NCBI GenBank assembly: GCA_025449115.1
Contig: JAHLKC010000043.1
Location: forward strand, 124,001-188,000
Length of the DNA stretch: 64,000 nt
Direction: 5' to 3'
Origin: Chytridium lagenaria
Taxonomy: Eukaryota; Chytridiomycota; Chytridiomycetes; Chytridiales; Chytridiaceae
Shown here: positions 25,250 to 39,100 of the stretch, piece after piece
Layout of the letters: the number at the start of each line of letters is the position of its first letter
Position numbering within the stretch: the first letter of the stretch is position 1
Position numbers and translations under genes: made by a program
The notes under the pieces: model-generated
The model's input: only the letters and a program-made list of their open reading frames with translations
Databases searched by the model: none
What the model was told of the DNA's origin: nothing

Positions 25250-27469
25250 TTGCTGCAACTGGTGGGCTCGAAGCTCATGAAAGTAGTTGAGGTCAAAATC
25301 TCCGGCAGAAGCCGCACTAAGCAACCCATTATTCCTTGCATGAGAGTAGCCATGATGACGTGCAGCCGCAGAAGCAGCCGCTGCGGCAGCCATAGCGCTG
25401 TTGAACATTGCCGGATTATAAGGGTAGCCTGATGCACCATACATGGAGGCAGCAATATCGGCTTGAGAAGCAGCATTAAAAGCACGCGCCATCTGTTGCT
25501 GCTGGTGGTGAGGTACTGCCTTGTACTTGTAAGACGGATGCGCCGGGAAAAAATGAGAATGAAGAGGGTCTTCCATCAGATGAGAAGTAATACCATCTGC
25601 GGAAAACTCGTCTTGCTTGCCGATAAGACTCCGACTGTCCAAAACATTGTGCGGGATCCATTCCCAATGGCGAGGGAGAGCGCAGTTGGGGAGACCATAT
25701 GACTGGAGGTCCCGCTTGAAGACGTACCGTATGAAGGAACGGACATCGAGCAATAGGAAGAAGTTGAAGGAGGAATCATATGCGCTGCACACCCCGAGAA
25801 CACTGGTGCAGGAGTGTTAACACCGCTTTGTGGGGCAGACAGGCTTAGAGGGTTAAAGCCTTGAGGGGATCGTTCAAGAGGAGTTGGGAGGGAGACGTGA
25901 AGATTAACCGGCGTGAGAGTCCGACTGTAGGCCTCAGAGGTTGAGCAGGATCCGCATGAGGAACCTCCGCCTGAAAGTTCTTCAAAATGATGCTGTTGTC
26001 TATTTGCGTCGATCACGCTGGAGCCTGAAGACACGCTTCTAAAAGATGTCCCGGATGTGCATGGAAGGGGAGGGAAGGTGTACGAGTGGTTTAACTGGGT
26101 AACGTCCATCTGTGATCCTGAAGAAGAGACCTTTGCAGCGGAGTGGCTTGCATGTGTCTCCAGAGGTGTTGGTGGCGCGCAGTTACCGTCTTTGTAAGGA
26201 TGATGCCTTGTACCTTTTGGCAGATAGGCGTTGTTGTGATGTCGGATACTGGATGAATTGGATGAGTTCAGAACAGATTGCGATCCATCGTTCAAAAGGT
26301 GCTGCTGCTGGTGATGTTGATGAGAATGGGTAAGTGCCTCGTATTGAGCTTGCTGTGATTGCATCTGCAGTCGCTGATGCCTGTCTCGGCTTTGCAAGTC
26401 GTTTAGCGAATGAGGTTGATGCTGGCTGGGCTGCTGATGATGCTCCAGTAGCTCCTGTTGTTGATGATGTGCAAGTTGTGGTTGTTTGTGATTTTGTTGT
26501 TGTTGAGGAGTTGTCGGAGATACTTGAAAGTTTTCTTGGTCTGGCTTGTGTTGGTGGCCTTGGGAGTGGAGGACGATTGCACACTCGGAAGCCACGGGCT
26601 GAGGGGATTGAATGATCCTGCAGCAGCCGCTATAGTGGTATCCGTTACCTCTACTACTGCTGCTACTGCAGTCTCCGTCGGTGTCGGTGCTCTGGCAAGG
26701 ATGGAGGCGTGCGAGGTTGGGCAAGTGGGCCGGCGTGCTGACGAGGGAGGAAGCCTAATTGTTGTTTTAGGGCCGACAATTCAAAGTCAGATTCAGCCAC
26801 GAGGGAGGGATAAAGTGATGAAGTATGAGGAGGGGCGCAAGTGGTCAGTTCCCCTGGGTGGCATGAAGCGTGGCCAGGCAGACAGAAACCTTTTTTTCTT
26901 TTTTCTTTCACTTTTAACGCAGCTTGCAAGCAGCGAGCGGAACAGCAACGAGGCAGGCGGAGGCCACGTTATTCTTATTAGGTATTATCCTGCGGATAAA
27001 AGGCAGAGAGAGGGCTGGGGTATGAACCACCAAACTCCGATATGTGTCACCCTCAAAGAAAGGTCATTTGGGCAACTCATTTACTCACCTCAGAGGGCAA
27101 AGGTGTCATGGTAGAGGTGGTGGTGGTGCTGGTGGTACTGCTGCTGCTGGGAGAGGTGGTGCTCAAGATGTGGGGATGGGGGAGAGAAGAGGTCGATGGC
27201 GTGGAGGCTAAAGAGGTTGTTGCTGAAGTGGGTAGGGATGGTGAGGACGGGGATGATTGCTGGTGAGGGTGATCATGGTGGATAAGCATGTCGATGCAAT
27301 TGGCAGTGGAGGATTTCAAAGGGCTTCTTTCCAAAGTAGTCGGAGAGATGTCATGGTGATAGAGTGTTGCTATACTGCACAGATTCATGATTCCTGCCGA
27401 ACGGGGACAGCTGCTTCGACTCAAAGGCATAACACAATTTGACACGAGTGTTTCTGCAGTAGCTGTCAT
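22694..27469 (-). CDS. Forkhead (FOX) transcription factor with polyglutamine N-terminus
   Basis: Large DNA-binding protein. The forkhead domain is encoded around 24940-24580: GTYATIIADGILSTPEK, AQLSTIIAYFVLTYPEEF, DKSDTRWQNSVRHNLSL (helix 3), then ECFVKLSQGPRGSSGRKTEK and GCYWTVHPAWIVDGKFQ. An intron of about 47 nt (GTGTGTAG..AACAG, about 24994-24948) joins the upstream exon in phase. Upstream are long low-complexity regions rich in Gln, His, Ser and Pro, a run of about 20 Gln, an Ala-rich run, and a Ser/Thr-rich first exon that may start at 27469. Downstream of the domain the protein continues as a Ser/Gly/Pro-rich tail to the stop at 22694. Single-base shifts are needed near 24900, near 25650 and near 23450. 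The N-terminal exon assignment is the least certain part. Confidence 0.82.
25201..25257 (-). repeat. CAG/CAA polyglutamine tract
   Basis: About 20 consecutive glutamine codons, mostly CAG with CAA interruptions, in the N-terminal half of the forkhead gene. The CAG/CAA mix suggests selection for the amino acid and not only slippage. Confidence 0.92.
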
Positions 27470-28322
27470 CGAATGGGATATTGAGACTAGAGTGGGAACG
27501 CTCGATTTAAACCAGCAGTCTTTAAGCTATGCAAGAAGGAACCGGAGCTTAATAGAAAATTAAGAAGTACTTTCGAGTCCACCTCGGCATGCAATGTAAA
27601 CTACTGTCCGGACGTTATTGAGTGCAAGTGCATGTAAATCCGTTAACAACGATGGATGGATGGATGGATGGATGGATGGATGGATGGATGGATGGATGGA
27701 TGGATGGATGGATGGGTATGCAAATGGTCGTTGATTATCAAGCAGGCAGATGGTCTTTTGATGGCGAAGTTGGAATGCGAAAAATATGTAGATTGACACT
27801 CGCCCAGACACGAGGTGATGGAGCCCGCCTAATTGCCATTCATTTTATTATTTTTACCTTCCTTTTTCGAAGAAAAGCAAAAAAAGGAGGGTCTTCCTCT
27901 TCATTTAGGGCTTGAAAACACCGGCAGGGTAAGGAGGAAGTGGGTTCTGTTTATGTATTGTAAATAAGTAAATAAATAAATAAAGAGAAAAAGAAAACAA
28001 ACTCCGCTTACAGTTCTACGAACCATAATCATGTTACGCGGCTACACCAACCATCCCAGTGCTGAATGGGAAAGCTGTTTTTTTCTTTCATGAATTGTGG
28101 TTACGCGTGTGTACGTCCTTCATGTGTACGGCCTACTACAACGCAGTACCAATTATAGTAATACACAATTAACGCAAGGCCTTAACACCGCACCGTATGG
28201 GTTTGGTGAATCTTTCTCACTATCGCTAAACCCCATCAACACCTCCTGCATCGCTCGATCGCGAGTCAGTCACCAATGTGCCCGTCGTCGTTGTCGTTTC
28301 CGTCCTCCAGCTTTCTCGCAAA
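27470..28322. promoter_or_regulatory. Divergent intergenic region of forkhead and PAT1 genes
   Basis: Contains a (GATG)16 tetranucleotide array and a short (AAAT)n stretch at about 27963-27985. No gene recognised. It should hold the promoters of both flanking, divergently oriented genes. Confidence 0.45.
27651..27715 (+). repeat. (GATG)16 microsatellite
   Basis: Sixteen nearly perfect GATG units in a row, between the divergently oriented forkhead and PAT1 genes. Confidence 0.97.
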
Positions 28323-31300
28323 ATGGTTTTTTTTGGAACGAAAGTGTCCAATCAATTGGTGAATGAAAACTGAAAATTTTTTAAGCTATCGTTCATTACT
28401 GCTGAAGGCCTCTTTCAACATCGCTTAACGAACGAGGAGAGGAAAACCCTCACTGCACAATATGCCGATCAGCCACGACGCAGGTCGAAAACTACGCACC
28501 GCCAGCATCTTCCTTTTCTTCTCGCGGAACGCTATGACAGAGGAGGCAGACTACGGCGAGGCATCGAAGATTGATGAGATGCTGGAAAAAAGGTTCCAGT
28601 ATGGCCTAGAGTTGCAGGACGACGAGGGGGGGCGAAGTTCTGGATTACAACGACAATGATACATTTGGCTCCGGTTCAGCTCCTCGGTCCAAAGGAAGAC
28701 GAGGAATCGAAGACGACGATGAAGACTTGAATGACGAGACATTTGGGGATATCGGCGATATCGGTTAGATTCGAATCTCCTGGCGTCCTTCTTATCATGC
28801 CATGTGGCTGATGCTTTATATCTACAGATGCCGAGTTTGACTTTACAGGAGGGCGTGGTGGTTTTTTTGGAAACTCTTCTGGAAACGGCAAGTGTTCAAG
28901 TTGCGAGTATCGTTTCTAATTGAATTACACTTGATAGACTCGATAAGAAGAACAGAAGAGCACGAGACAAGTATCGATTCTAGAAAAGGGCCTTCTTCGA
29001 TAGTTCTCGAGGCAATGATGGTCTTCTGGGGGAATTTCAAAACTTTGGCTCTGATCGACGTCTTCCGTCATCCATCCCAATGACGGTGGAGGAAGTTGAA
29101 ATGCAAATGCGGCGGCAGCTTGCGCTGAGGGATGCTGCAGATAAAGATCGGTTAGATCGGCCCCTTCCTGGAGGAGCAGGAATGGGAGTGATGGGACCGC
29201 AGACGCAAAGTATCGGGCAGGTGGGCACTTTTGGGAGTCAGGTCCCGAATCAATATAACGATCGGGTCATGAGTGTGACAGAGGTGGAGGCAGCTCTTGT
29301 CTCAGAGCGTAGCTTCCGTCCCATGTCACAACAATCATTCCCGTCAGGCATGAAGCCACATGGACAGATGTTCCCTAACAACTTAAATATGGGTCCTACT
29401 CAGATGGGACCTGGACCTGGGCCTTCAGGAAATTTCATGCCAGGATTCCCCATGCGGCCGCCACCACCTAACATGGGAATGCGGCCGGATCCTAATTTTG
29501 GGCGCCCTCCAAATAACTTTGGTCCTGGATCCCCTCGCCTAATGATGAACATGCCTATGAGGCCGATGGGCCCGAATATGGGAGGTCCTGGAGGACCAGG
29601 TGGCCCAGGAATGCCGAACATGCCGAACATGCCTATGAGGCCTCATCCTAACTCACCGCAGCAGCAACAGCAAGGGAGTCAAGGTCCGAGGAACAGAAAC
29701 AACAATGGCAACGTGAAACAAGATTTTAATAACCCGCAACAACAACAACGACAGCGGCAGGAGTATGGGCAGATGAGATATGGGGACCGTCACCGTGAGT
29801 TGATGCAGGAGACCGAGAGATTTATGAAGGATATGCCACGGAATTACAAAGGCCCGCCTCCACTTGTCGGAGGATGGGGTGGAAGACGTGATCATTTGCC
29901 TCGATGGGTATGTTTTCATTACAATCGTACGTGGGAGTAGACCTCGGTTATTAATGTCTCGCCATACCATATAGGAACGTTACCGTGAGACTATGACCCA
30001 CTATGAAAAGGAGACTATTGCGAAGATTCAGATCGCGCAGCTTGTCACGGATGATCCCCTTTCGGATGACTTTTATTACCAGATTCATTCGTCACTACAG
30101 CGCGGAGATCTTTCTCTCCAGAGCGATGGCTCAAAGCTTACCGGACTAACGTGGCAGCAGTCTCTACTTGTTTCTTCCACGACCACGCCCGCGAGTGGGA
30201 AAGGAAACAGTGTGGTGTTGTCCAATCAGATGCAGCAGCAAATGCAGAAACTTATTGAAGGAAGGAAGCAGAAACCTAAGGGAACTTCGCGTATGTTGTG
30301 TTCTTCATATTTAATATCTGGTTTTAGGGCCTTGCCGATAGCTAGTTTCCTTGCAATACCTGGTGTATTACTTAATTTCTAAAACAATTTTAATCCAACA
30401 CAGTTTCGCTTGAGGGTGCGCTTGGAAAGATTTCGCTAAACTCTGTAAGAAATCCTAAGCAGCTTATTCAAATTCAACCGAGTGCTGGAAAGGTAATTTT
30501 CCATAAGTCTTTTTTTAAGAATGAGGCTAATGCTTTGCTTTGTGAACAGGACAGCCATTCGGTTCCTGAGGTATCTAGGTTAACGGGGCGTAAGATTTTG
30601 CGTTCTATCGAGACCGTTTACTCGGCCGTTTTAACGGTTGAACATATGAAAAGGAAAGGCCCTCCTGCGGATGAGGATATTAATGAGTGGTCCGTTTATC
30701 GCTTTATAATTATGCTCGTTTTACTCATCTCAAGTTCCATATTTTAGGAAAGCGTCGTTGCAAGATAATGTAATGAACGTTTGGAAGGAACTCCACCTGA
30801 ACGAGCCTGTGCCATTCTCGTGAGTATAAGCTTTATTATATGACACAAAAACATTAAGCCGAGCTATATGTTAGGGAACAACATCCTTTCCTTTACTTCC
30901 TCTCCTTTGCCAAGGGCAAGAAAGTTCTTCCCCGTATCATCGGCTTGCTTGCTCCTGAACAAATTCTTGCTATGCTCACTACCATCTTGGCACGCGCCGA
31001 AAGTCTTGACGTGTGCAACATGCCCGCTGGCACCATTGACGAACAAATCGATCTGTTTATCACAAACGTTATCCCTTGTCTCGTCGCCTTTGTGACCGAA
31101 GTTCCACTTCACGTCGTCAACGCCTGCATGAGGATTCTTTTGGAGAGACACAACATGGTTTGGTTGGCCAGATCTAAAGTGGGGTTGGCTTTTTTGACGA
31201 TGCTGCTAAGCCGGGCGGAAATTTTAAAGCAGGGTGGAGGTGCTGCTCAGGGTTTGGCGCTACCAAGTCCCGAGGATTTGTCGTTATGGTTTGTGACTCT

Positions 31301-31711
31301 TTTAATACCGGGGATAATTTGCTTTTGTTTGTGTGTGCTTGCTTCCTAATAGGTTTCCCTCTTTAGGAGTGACCTCTACAATTTCCTATTCGCCTCGCTT
31401 CACAATCACTTCGCCTCCATCTTCCCACCGTCTCACCTGATCCGCTTATGGCACCTCCTGACGAGGTCTACGTTTGGCAATTCTTTGCCGCGATGGCGGT
31501 AGGCGCTACAACAATTGACCATCAGCGGGTTCTTGTGACAGAGGTCCGAACAAAGGTCATTGAGACTAGCCGCAGAGGCCAGAGGTTAGCCGCTGAGGAC
31601 CCCAATGGATCCAGCGCAAAAGCGATTTCCAACGTGAATTTGTTTTTAAATGCATTGGGATTAGGTATCGACGCAAGTCAGCTTGCAGCTATGGATGAGG
31701 AGGAACAATAA
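28323..31711 (+). CDS. PAT1: mRNA decapping activator PAT1
   Basis: Cytoplasmic scaffold of P-bodies linking Lsm1-7, Dcp1/2 and Dhh1. The candidate start at 28323 (MVFFGTKVSNQ) resembles the MSFFG start of yeast Pat1, but the splice to the next exon (about 28540) is not proven. The N-terminal part has the conserved LNDETFGDIGDI and DAEFDF motif region. The middle is Met/Pro/Gly/Gln-rich (29220-29760). The C-terminal alpha-solenoid follows from about 29980: YEKETIAKIQIAQLVTDDPL, DFYYQIHSSLQRG, LGKISLNSVRNPKQLI, GRKILRSIETVYSAVL, EQHPFLYFLSFAKGKKVLPR. It ends at 31711. The reading frame shifts once at the G7 run 28626-28632 (six G fit better). Confidence 0.9.
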
Positions 31712-33181
31712 TGGCTCTTTATTGTTGGATTCTTTAATTTTTTCTTTATTATTTCTTGAATCCTTTTTTTCACATATTCCCCTATTTTTTCGAACCACCC
31801 TAGCTTGTAAAGAATTTGATATACTCTACCTTGGGATGAACCTTTTTTTCTTTGTTTGATCCAAGTATACCATGCTCGTGTGCTTGTGCTTTTATATTGT
31901 TTGTTTCTGCGACTCTCCTATTGTCTGCTGCTGTGCGGGATCCTTCCATCCCCCCTTTTTTTTTCATCTTTTTTTTTTCGTTTTTCTGTTGTAAGGCGTC
32001 TATTTTTTTTTTTTTTATAGACTTTCGCCTTTGCTTATTGTATTGAAGTGTTTCTTCGTTACATCTATTTGCACATTCGAATGGCCGAACTTTTTTGGTT
32101 TTTGGTGGTTTTTACATTTCTTCTGTGCATTATATCTCACTCCCACCCTTCTAAGCCACACCCGCGATCGCATTGGCGCCCATGGCCATGAGGGAGCTGG
32201 CCGCCTTTTTCTTCTTTCTTCTATTTGTTTTTTTTTTTTTGATATCGATGTTTGCCGCTTGTCTCGTTCCCTCTTGCTTTCTTTACCCCCCCCCCCTCAT
32301 CTGCTACTGCGCGTCCGCGTCCATGGGCCACTATTTGCTCGGTCCCTTTTGAATTTGGATAGCTTTGGTTGTTTTGCCTCTTTGGTGGTATTTTGGTTGA
32401 GAATTTGGTGTTGGGAGATGAGCTGATGGAGGTTGAAGCTGTTTGGAAGAATGAAGATGAACAAAGATGATAATATTGAGGAACTCTGAAGTACTTAGAT
32501 AACATTTCACGACACAATTATAAAAAAACTAGAATCATTTTTTACTTTTTGTTGGATTGGATTCAAGATATTTTCTTGTCAGTTTGCTGTGTCAGAGCAA
32601 GGAATGTTGAGCGTGTTTATTTTCATATTTTTTTAAACTCGTTTGAAACGTGCGTCACTCTGCAAACAGCGATGACAGGGGGTGTTCCCGTTAGGTGTGA
32701 CTTGTGTCTCAATTTGTCGTTCACCCTTTTTTTGCCTCCAAAGACAACCAGCCCGCACGTCCATCAGAAGAGGGTAGGACCTCACTGCCCGCTACTCCGT
32801 CCTCACAAGGATCATCCCATCGCATCCCACCACATCGCATTGCATTCATTCGTCTAGAATTACAAGTACCTTAACTGTTCAAATATCATGTTCCTGTTGA
32901 AATGGCAAAGGAGACAAGGTGGAAGAGGGAGGCACCGAACAAATATCCTAAGGACCCTAAAAAAGTGGATCATGCGCCAGGGGAATAGCGATCATCCGAA
33001 TGGGATGCTCTGAAGGCGATGATGCTTCATTAAGGATCCCTTTTTGGCATGATCCTGTGCATGTTAGCCGACACGATCGTCTGCATGTGTATAACCATCA
33101 CTGATCGCTTATACCGCCTTATATTCAGACTTCATATAGATCAATTGTTCTACTAAGGACTAGTTCCTACAGCTTTGACTC
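31712..33181. other. Intergenic, T-rich, no supported gene
   Basis: 1.5 kb with repeated poly(T) tracts (31940-32015, 32220-32240), a C9 run at about 32286, and pyrimidine-rich DNA. Open frames here are simple-sequence translations. The stretch 32930-33180, before the Furry/Mor2 start, is less biased and probably holds its promoter. Confidence 0.5.
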
Positions 33182-36100
33182 ATGGTAAGTAGCAATGATC
33201 GCTGGACTGGATGGGTAGAACTAACATTTTACACCTTAAATGGCAACAGTACAAGACAACGGCTGTCGCCTCTCAGGGCGTTGAGGCAGACCTGGTATGC
33301 CCTGGACATTGCCTTTTTGTTAGACTCTCTGCTTATACTCATATTTGTCTTCTGCTGTACAATATACGTGCAAAAAATTCAAAACTCACTTGCCGAGCTC
33401 AATGTCGTAAAGGAGACAGCCATCAGAGCCGAGAACTACATTCTCGCGGACCAGACGAGACAGAAGATGCTCGCACTACAGCTTCAGCTGGTAAAGATGG
33501 AGCATCAGCTTAACGCCGATATTATCGTCAACGCTATTACAGCCTGGCAAAATGGTCTCGCCGAATCCATTTCCACACAGCTTCAGAATCTTTCGGGGTA
33601 TCGTAAGGTACGCTGTGGAGATAATCCGTGCTTAGAATGTACTCTGGCTGATGGTTGTCTTTTTCTAGGCTGTCGTCGCTCAAAACTATCCTTTAAAGGA
33701 AAGTTTCATTCAGAGTTTCTTGACCTGATCAAGATTGTTCCCAACAACTATTATGATTCCTTAATTCGATCTCTTCTACTCGTTGTCCCGCATGAGGTTC
33801 CGGACATCCCCAAATCTCCTTATGGATGGGATATCTTCTCAAAGAAGGTTACCAACCTCTCCAAGCAACCGGTCGAGGTCATCGATGTTGTGGTATGTCT
33901 TAATTGCTAACAAATCTTTTTACTACTGGCCAGCAAGTTAAAACTACTTTTCTCATTGTTAGCGCGCCACTGTAACGGTTGGCATTTTGGACGCCCTTAT
34001 CCGGATTTCAAAGTTATTGAACACCTCCAACTTGAAAAGGATACTCACGAACTCATTTTGAGGCACGCCTTCTTCTACATCCGCTCGGCCTCTATAAGGA
34101 GCCTGGTGTTGACATCGAAAACAAGCTCTTTGAGGAAGTTATGGTTCGCTGGTCGATTATTATTGGAGACCTGGCTATTGTTGAGTAAGTCTAAGAAAAC
34201 TTTTCTATACTTGTTTATAATTGATCTACTTTGCACGCTAACAATCTGACAGTCGAGGAACGATCATGCGTCAGGTTGCCTCTATTCTTGACGCGAATAA
34301 GAAAATTCCCAGCGAGGAAATCATCACTATTCTCTCTGCTACTCGTTATATTTCCATTCTTCCTCGAAATGACAGGGACGCGCAGGAGCTGGCCTACTTG
34401 ATGCATGAGCTTATAAACCATTACGAAAGGAACAAGAAGAACGTGGTCCGTCTTCCGTCATCCAGGCACTTGAGAGACTTGTTCAGCCATTGGATTATAC
34501 ATCTGCCTCCAGCAACCAGCCTTGGGAGATTGGGATGCACAATGAGGTATGTGTATATACTTTCGTCGTTGGGATTAGATATAAACATTTGCTTTCATTA
34601 GCTCGTGAACTATTTAAGTTTGCCCGCAAGTGGGCTTCTTCCGAGGATCTACGTCCTGCTGCCCTCAGACTTTGCATTGTTATCGCCCTCAACACTAGGA
34701 TCGAATTTTTTGAGCAATGCATCGACATTATCATCGGCGAACTCTTTTCAAAAGCTAAATTGAAGCCGTATGTCTACGATTGCGTCCTCCAGATCTTGAG
34801 GGGTCGGTATTATGTTGACACGAAGATTAATGCGCGCGAGAAGATTGTTGGCGATCTCAGTCTGTCTTCCAGTTACGGCTACCTTACGCGCCCATATGCC
34901 GAAGAGAACTTTGATGTTATCACTGATAGGATGAGATACTTCGCCGATTTGCTTTTCGTCAAACGAAAGGGACCCATTCCTCCGGAATATTTGGATACTT
35001 GTGTAGATGTACTTGTCCAGATGGCGGCTCACAAGTACGTATATCTACTTCTTTTGAATCAATTCTCTGACGCTCGATACATGTTTAGCCTCCCCGTAAC
35101 ACTCAAATTGATTTCCTTCTTGCTGGAGCCCCGTGGCTCCGACAGTGCATCTGTTGAAATGTATTTTATCGGCCTTCGCTCCCTCCGTATCATCCTTGAT
35201 CCCGAGTCCGGCTTCCGCGCAAAACGCCGCTAACCGTCATGATCCTCAGTTTGGGCAGCTTTTAAACAATGCCCCTGTCGAATTTGAGGCAAAGGTTCTG
35301 AACATCTACACTTACTGTGACCAAATCGCAAACACCACAGTGCTAGGCAACACTTTCTCTGTCTACGAGCCGACTGCATTCTCAAGTAAGGTGTCAGGAA
35401 ATTCCAACGCGACAAAGCTGAGAAGGGCGCACACCGTCAACAATGCCACTTTACAGCGCTCTCAAAATGGTGGTAACGGGGCTAGAATGAAAACTTATTT
35501 AACGCCACCCAAAACGATGACGATATCCTTGCTATGCTATCAGATGCCATTGATAAGGCATCGTTAAAGAGCCCAACCAGTCCGGCAATAATGGCGGATG
35601 GGCGCGCCGGCGGCAGCCCTGGTGTCAGTGGAATGGGTGCTTCCCGATTCTTTGACGCCCCTGGAGATGTTACCGATAATGCGCGTGCATCATCGGAGAT
35701 GCCGCGTAACGCCCTCGATGTGGTCGCAGAGGATGGATCGATCTACAACATTGGCGCTTCCCTTTCCCAGCCGTCCGGATTCAAAGGAGCTAAAGGCGAC
35801 GCGAAGGGCTTTCTGGTCTCGCGCTTCACGAAAACAAAGTCAAAGAGGCGAATGAAAAGGTTCGCGATGCCGTCGCCGGATGGTACAGAGCCTGTGGTGA
35901 CGCTGAAAAGAATGTGGATAAGTTAAGGTTTTCATCTTCGCTTAGCGATTCAGGACGGCCCCCACCTAGAAATGATAAGGGCGACTTCAATATTGTTCTC
36001 AGACTCTTAAAAGAGATATTAAGGATTGTACCGTTGGTTCCTTGCGCTGACCTTGTGGGAGGGCCCATGTTCATTGGTATCTACTTGGCTCATTCAATGC

Positions 36101-39100
36101 CCGATGTAGCGACCGAGGCTAGCTTCAGTCTGCAAAGGCTCTTTCAGCTTTATCCCGATCTGCGTTTGAGGTAAATTTTCTCGTCTGTTTCTCTTCTTAA
36201 AATTCCTTATCTAATTTTCATTTAGCATCCTCAACGCTTTTGTGAACCTTATCAAGTTCACTCCTCACGATAGTGATATCTTTTACTGCACTGTCCTCCT
36301 CCAGCTCGGTTTCCTTGTCCAGACTTGGGCTAACGAGGATGAATCAATTGGTCGGAACAACGCCCTCTTTGACCGTGATCGCGTCCAACGAGTTTCCTGT
36401 AAAATCGATGCGGCCATGCTTGTCATGCTCGCTCGCCCCAACCCAAGGGTCCGTCTCGCCTGTCTTAAAATTCTTTCCGATTTATATTCCATCACTGAAT
36501 CACTGGCTCCTCATGCTAACGGACCTGGATTCCTTCCTCTTTACGCCATCCTGGTCAGGACTGACGCTTTGGTGTCTAAGTCGGCCATTACGCGTTTATG
36601 GAGAGAGATTTGTACGGACAAGCGATGGTTCCGAAGGTTACCGCTGGATTGACGCTCTTATCTATCGCCGAAGTCGCCAGCAGTGATTTCGGTATCTTGT
36701 TTAGATTTTATCTAGGCGAGTTAACTAGGCAATTCACCATATCTGGAAGGCCGAAGGCACTACGTCATTGTGCCAAGATTTTGAGAAGATTGGCACTTCC
36801 CCTTATGACAAGTGTCAACACAGTGGATGCAGCATTTGTTGCTACCTACAGCAGCTTCTGTGTCCTTATGATGTCTCTTGGTGCCGTCCCGGTAAGCATT
36901 CATCTTGTTTGTTTATGTGAAAATCTAACTTTTTAATAGGACAAATCTGAGGACATTTACACCTTAGAACCTCAAATCGGTGGCGAGAGGCTAATGTTCA
37001 ATCACTTTAAGGACTTCCTTGGCCCTATTCTTAATTCCGACAACGATTGGGAAATTAATGCGATCATCTCGTCTACCTACTTTCTTCATCACGGAGTAGT
37101 TCAGCTCTTTGTCGTTCAACTTTGGAAATGGTACACTGAGATTAGCGAAACACCTCAACGTCTGAACCCCATGATGCTGGACAACATCATTCATTGCCTT
37201 CGCGTTATCACCCAGTGCCCGGACTTTGAGTCGGTTATCAGGGAGGCTCCGGCATTCCAATCCTCCACCGTCGATATCATATCCGAGTTCCTCCGCATGA
37301 TCGAGGACCCCTTCTTGACACCTCCTTCATTCAATCTGGCCCTATCCCTCGTCTAAAGGCAGCGATCAACTATTGCTTCCTTGTAAAGCGCCTCTCCGAC
37401 TCTATCTTCTCCGGCCGCTTGACTGTCATGAAAGAGCGCGAAGCCGCCGCTGGTGCCGCCGAGTCAAAGAACGGAATTAGACCCTCTATGTTCTTTGACC
37501 CGGACGCCACTGGTTTATTCTGGGATAACGGGTCAAGAAGGTCCGTGTTTCTTATGCTGCGCGAATGGAGCCTTGCCATTGATATTCAAGCAAATAACCC
37601 TGCACCTATCCCCGCCAACTTTGCGATTGATGAGGAGAAGATTGCTGGATATCGCTTGAGATTTTCGGCGTGCATTGGCCTCGCGACTGAGGCTTTGTTG
37701 AGTCTTGGGGATATGAACGAGGGCGTGCCGCTTCCTGCGGAGACATTGACTTGGATGGCGAATTTGGAGGCACAGGGTTATAAGGTCTTTACGCCACAGT
37801 TACTCGTCAACTATGAGAATGTTTTGGGGACGGCTTTGGCGCATTCGTACGGCGGCAAAGGAGTACCGCACGCATTCACGAATGCTATCTTTGAGCAAGT
37901 CAGTGCAGCTTCAATCTCATTTTTCTTTTCACTCTCCCCGTCTACCTTTTTTTTCCTCTTTTTTCCCCTTCTTTTAATCAACATTTTTCCACAACTAAAT
38001 GTCTACAAATAGATCCTTCCCCGCTTGACAGAAAGTTCAAGACAGTCTTGTTAGGCCAAGAAAATAATCTGTTGGGCATTGAAGATCATATTGCTTCAGT
38101 TCATATTCTCCCCCCCTCGCGAGTTGGGTCCAAGTCAAACTCCAGTAGTGGCCTGCTAATCTTCCCTGCTGTTGACGACGAGGTTGCTGAGAAGCTTCGC
38201 CAAAATATCGGCAGCTGATTTTCTTCGGTGAGGTTTCTTGCTTTCCATCCTTTCCATCACACATTGAGATGTTTTCTTTTTCTTCTTCTTCGCTAACAAT
38301 GTGTTTTCACATTTCATCAGGTCTTTACAACTTGTTGAGTAGCAACAAGCTTGTGCGTACTCGGGCGTTCTTGTTTGTCGGAGATATTTACCCTTTTCAA
38401 TCCTGACCCAGAGCTGGATATCCAAGCTGTTTTCGCCAAGTACACTGGAACGTTCTACTCAAATATTGCCACAACCTAAAGGAAAAGGTTCTTGAGATGT
38501 CTCGTCTGGCAGCCGACCTTTTCCCTTCAGATGCCCCTTCGTTCTTATGGGAAGCCGTTCGTTGCTCCAGGAGTGTACAGAAGGCCGATAAATCGCCCTG
38601 CCTTTTGCCAAGCCAGCTCTGGATTTTGGAACTCATCGTCCCTTGGTGCCGCTACGTAAACCTCAGCAACACTGATGAGGACGTGGTGTTTGCTGAGTTC
38701 TTCCGCTATCTTATGGATTCAGCCTTTTACAAGCCTAAGCATGATGAGCAAGTCCAAGTCTGTTGGGCTGAGGTTGCTAGTTCAGAAGACTTTGCCAAAT
38801 GAATACAGAGGTCTTCTGCGAAATCCTTATTCATATTTGCGGCAAGTTTGAAAGCCTGCGGAACAGGCTGTTGGACTTTTAAGCCGCCTCTTTGGAGTCT
38901 TCCCTGAAGCTGTTTCTGAGGCCCTCGCGTACCATCTTTCCTCGGCAGCTTTTGCGTGGAAAGCCAATGGCGATATGAACTACCGCTCTGGTCGTCCCAT
39001 TGTCAAGAGTATGTTACCGTTCTCTATACTGCCCTGTTTGGGGGACCTCCGGAGTCAGCAGGGGACTATGCCTCGTCATGCCGTGCAGCAATTCTTTTGT

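Noticed and set aside
26334..27266. Plus-strand ORFs opposite the forkhead gene (Val/Leu/Gly-rich)
   Set aside because: They are antisense translations of Gln/His/Ser-rich codons; no splice signals or family match.
29400..29630. Collagen-like Gly-Pro minus-strand ORF
   Set aside because: Antisense of the Met/Pro/Gly-rich PAT1 linker.
33010..33110. C/D snoRNA-like boxes (GATGATG near 33018, CTGA near 33104)
   Set aside because: The closing stem is only about 4 bp with a bulge, no convincing C'/D' pair was seen, and such short boxes occur by chance.
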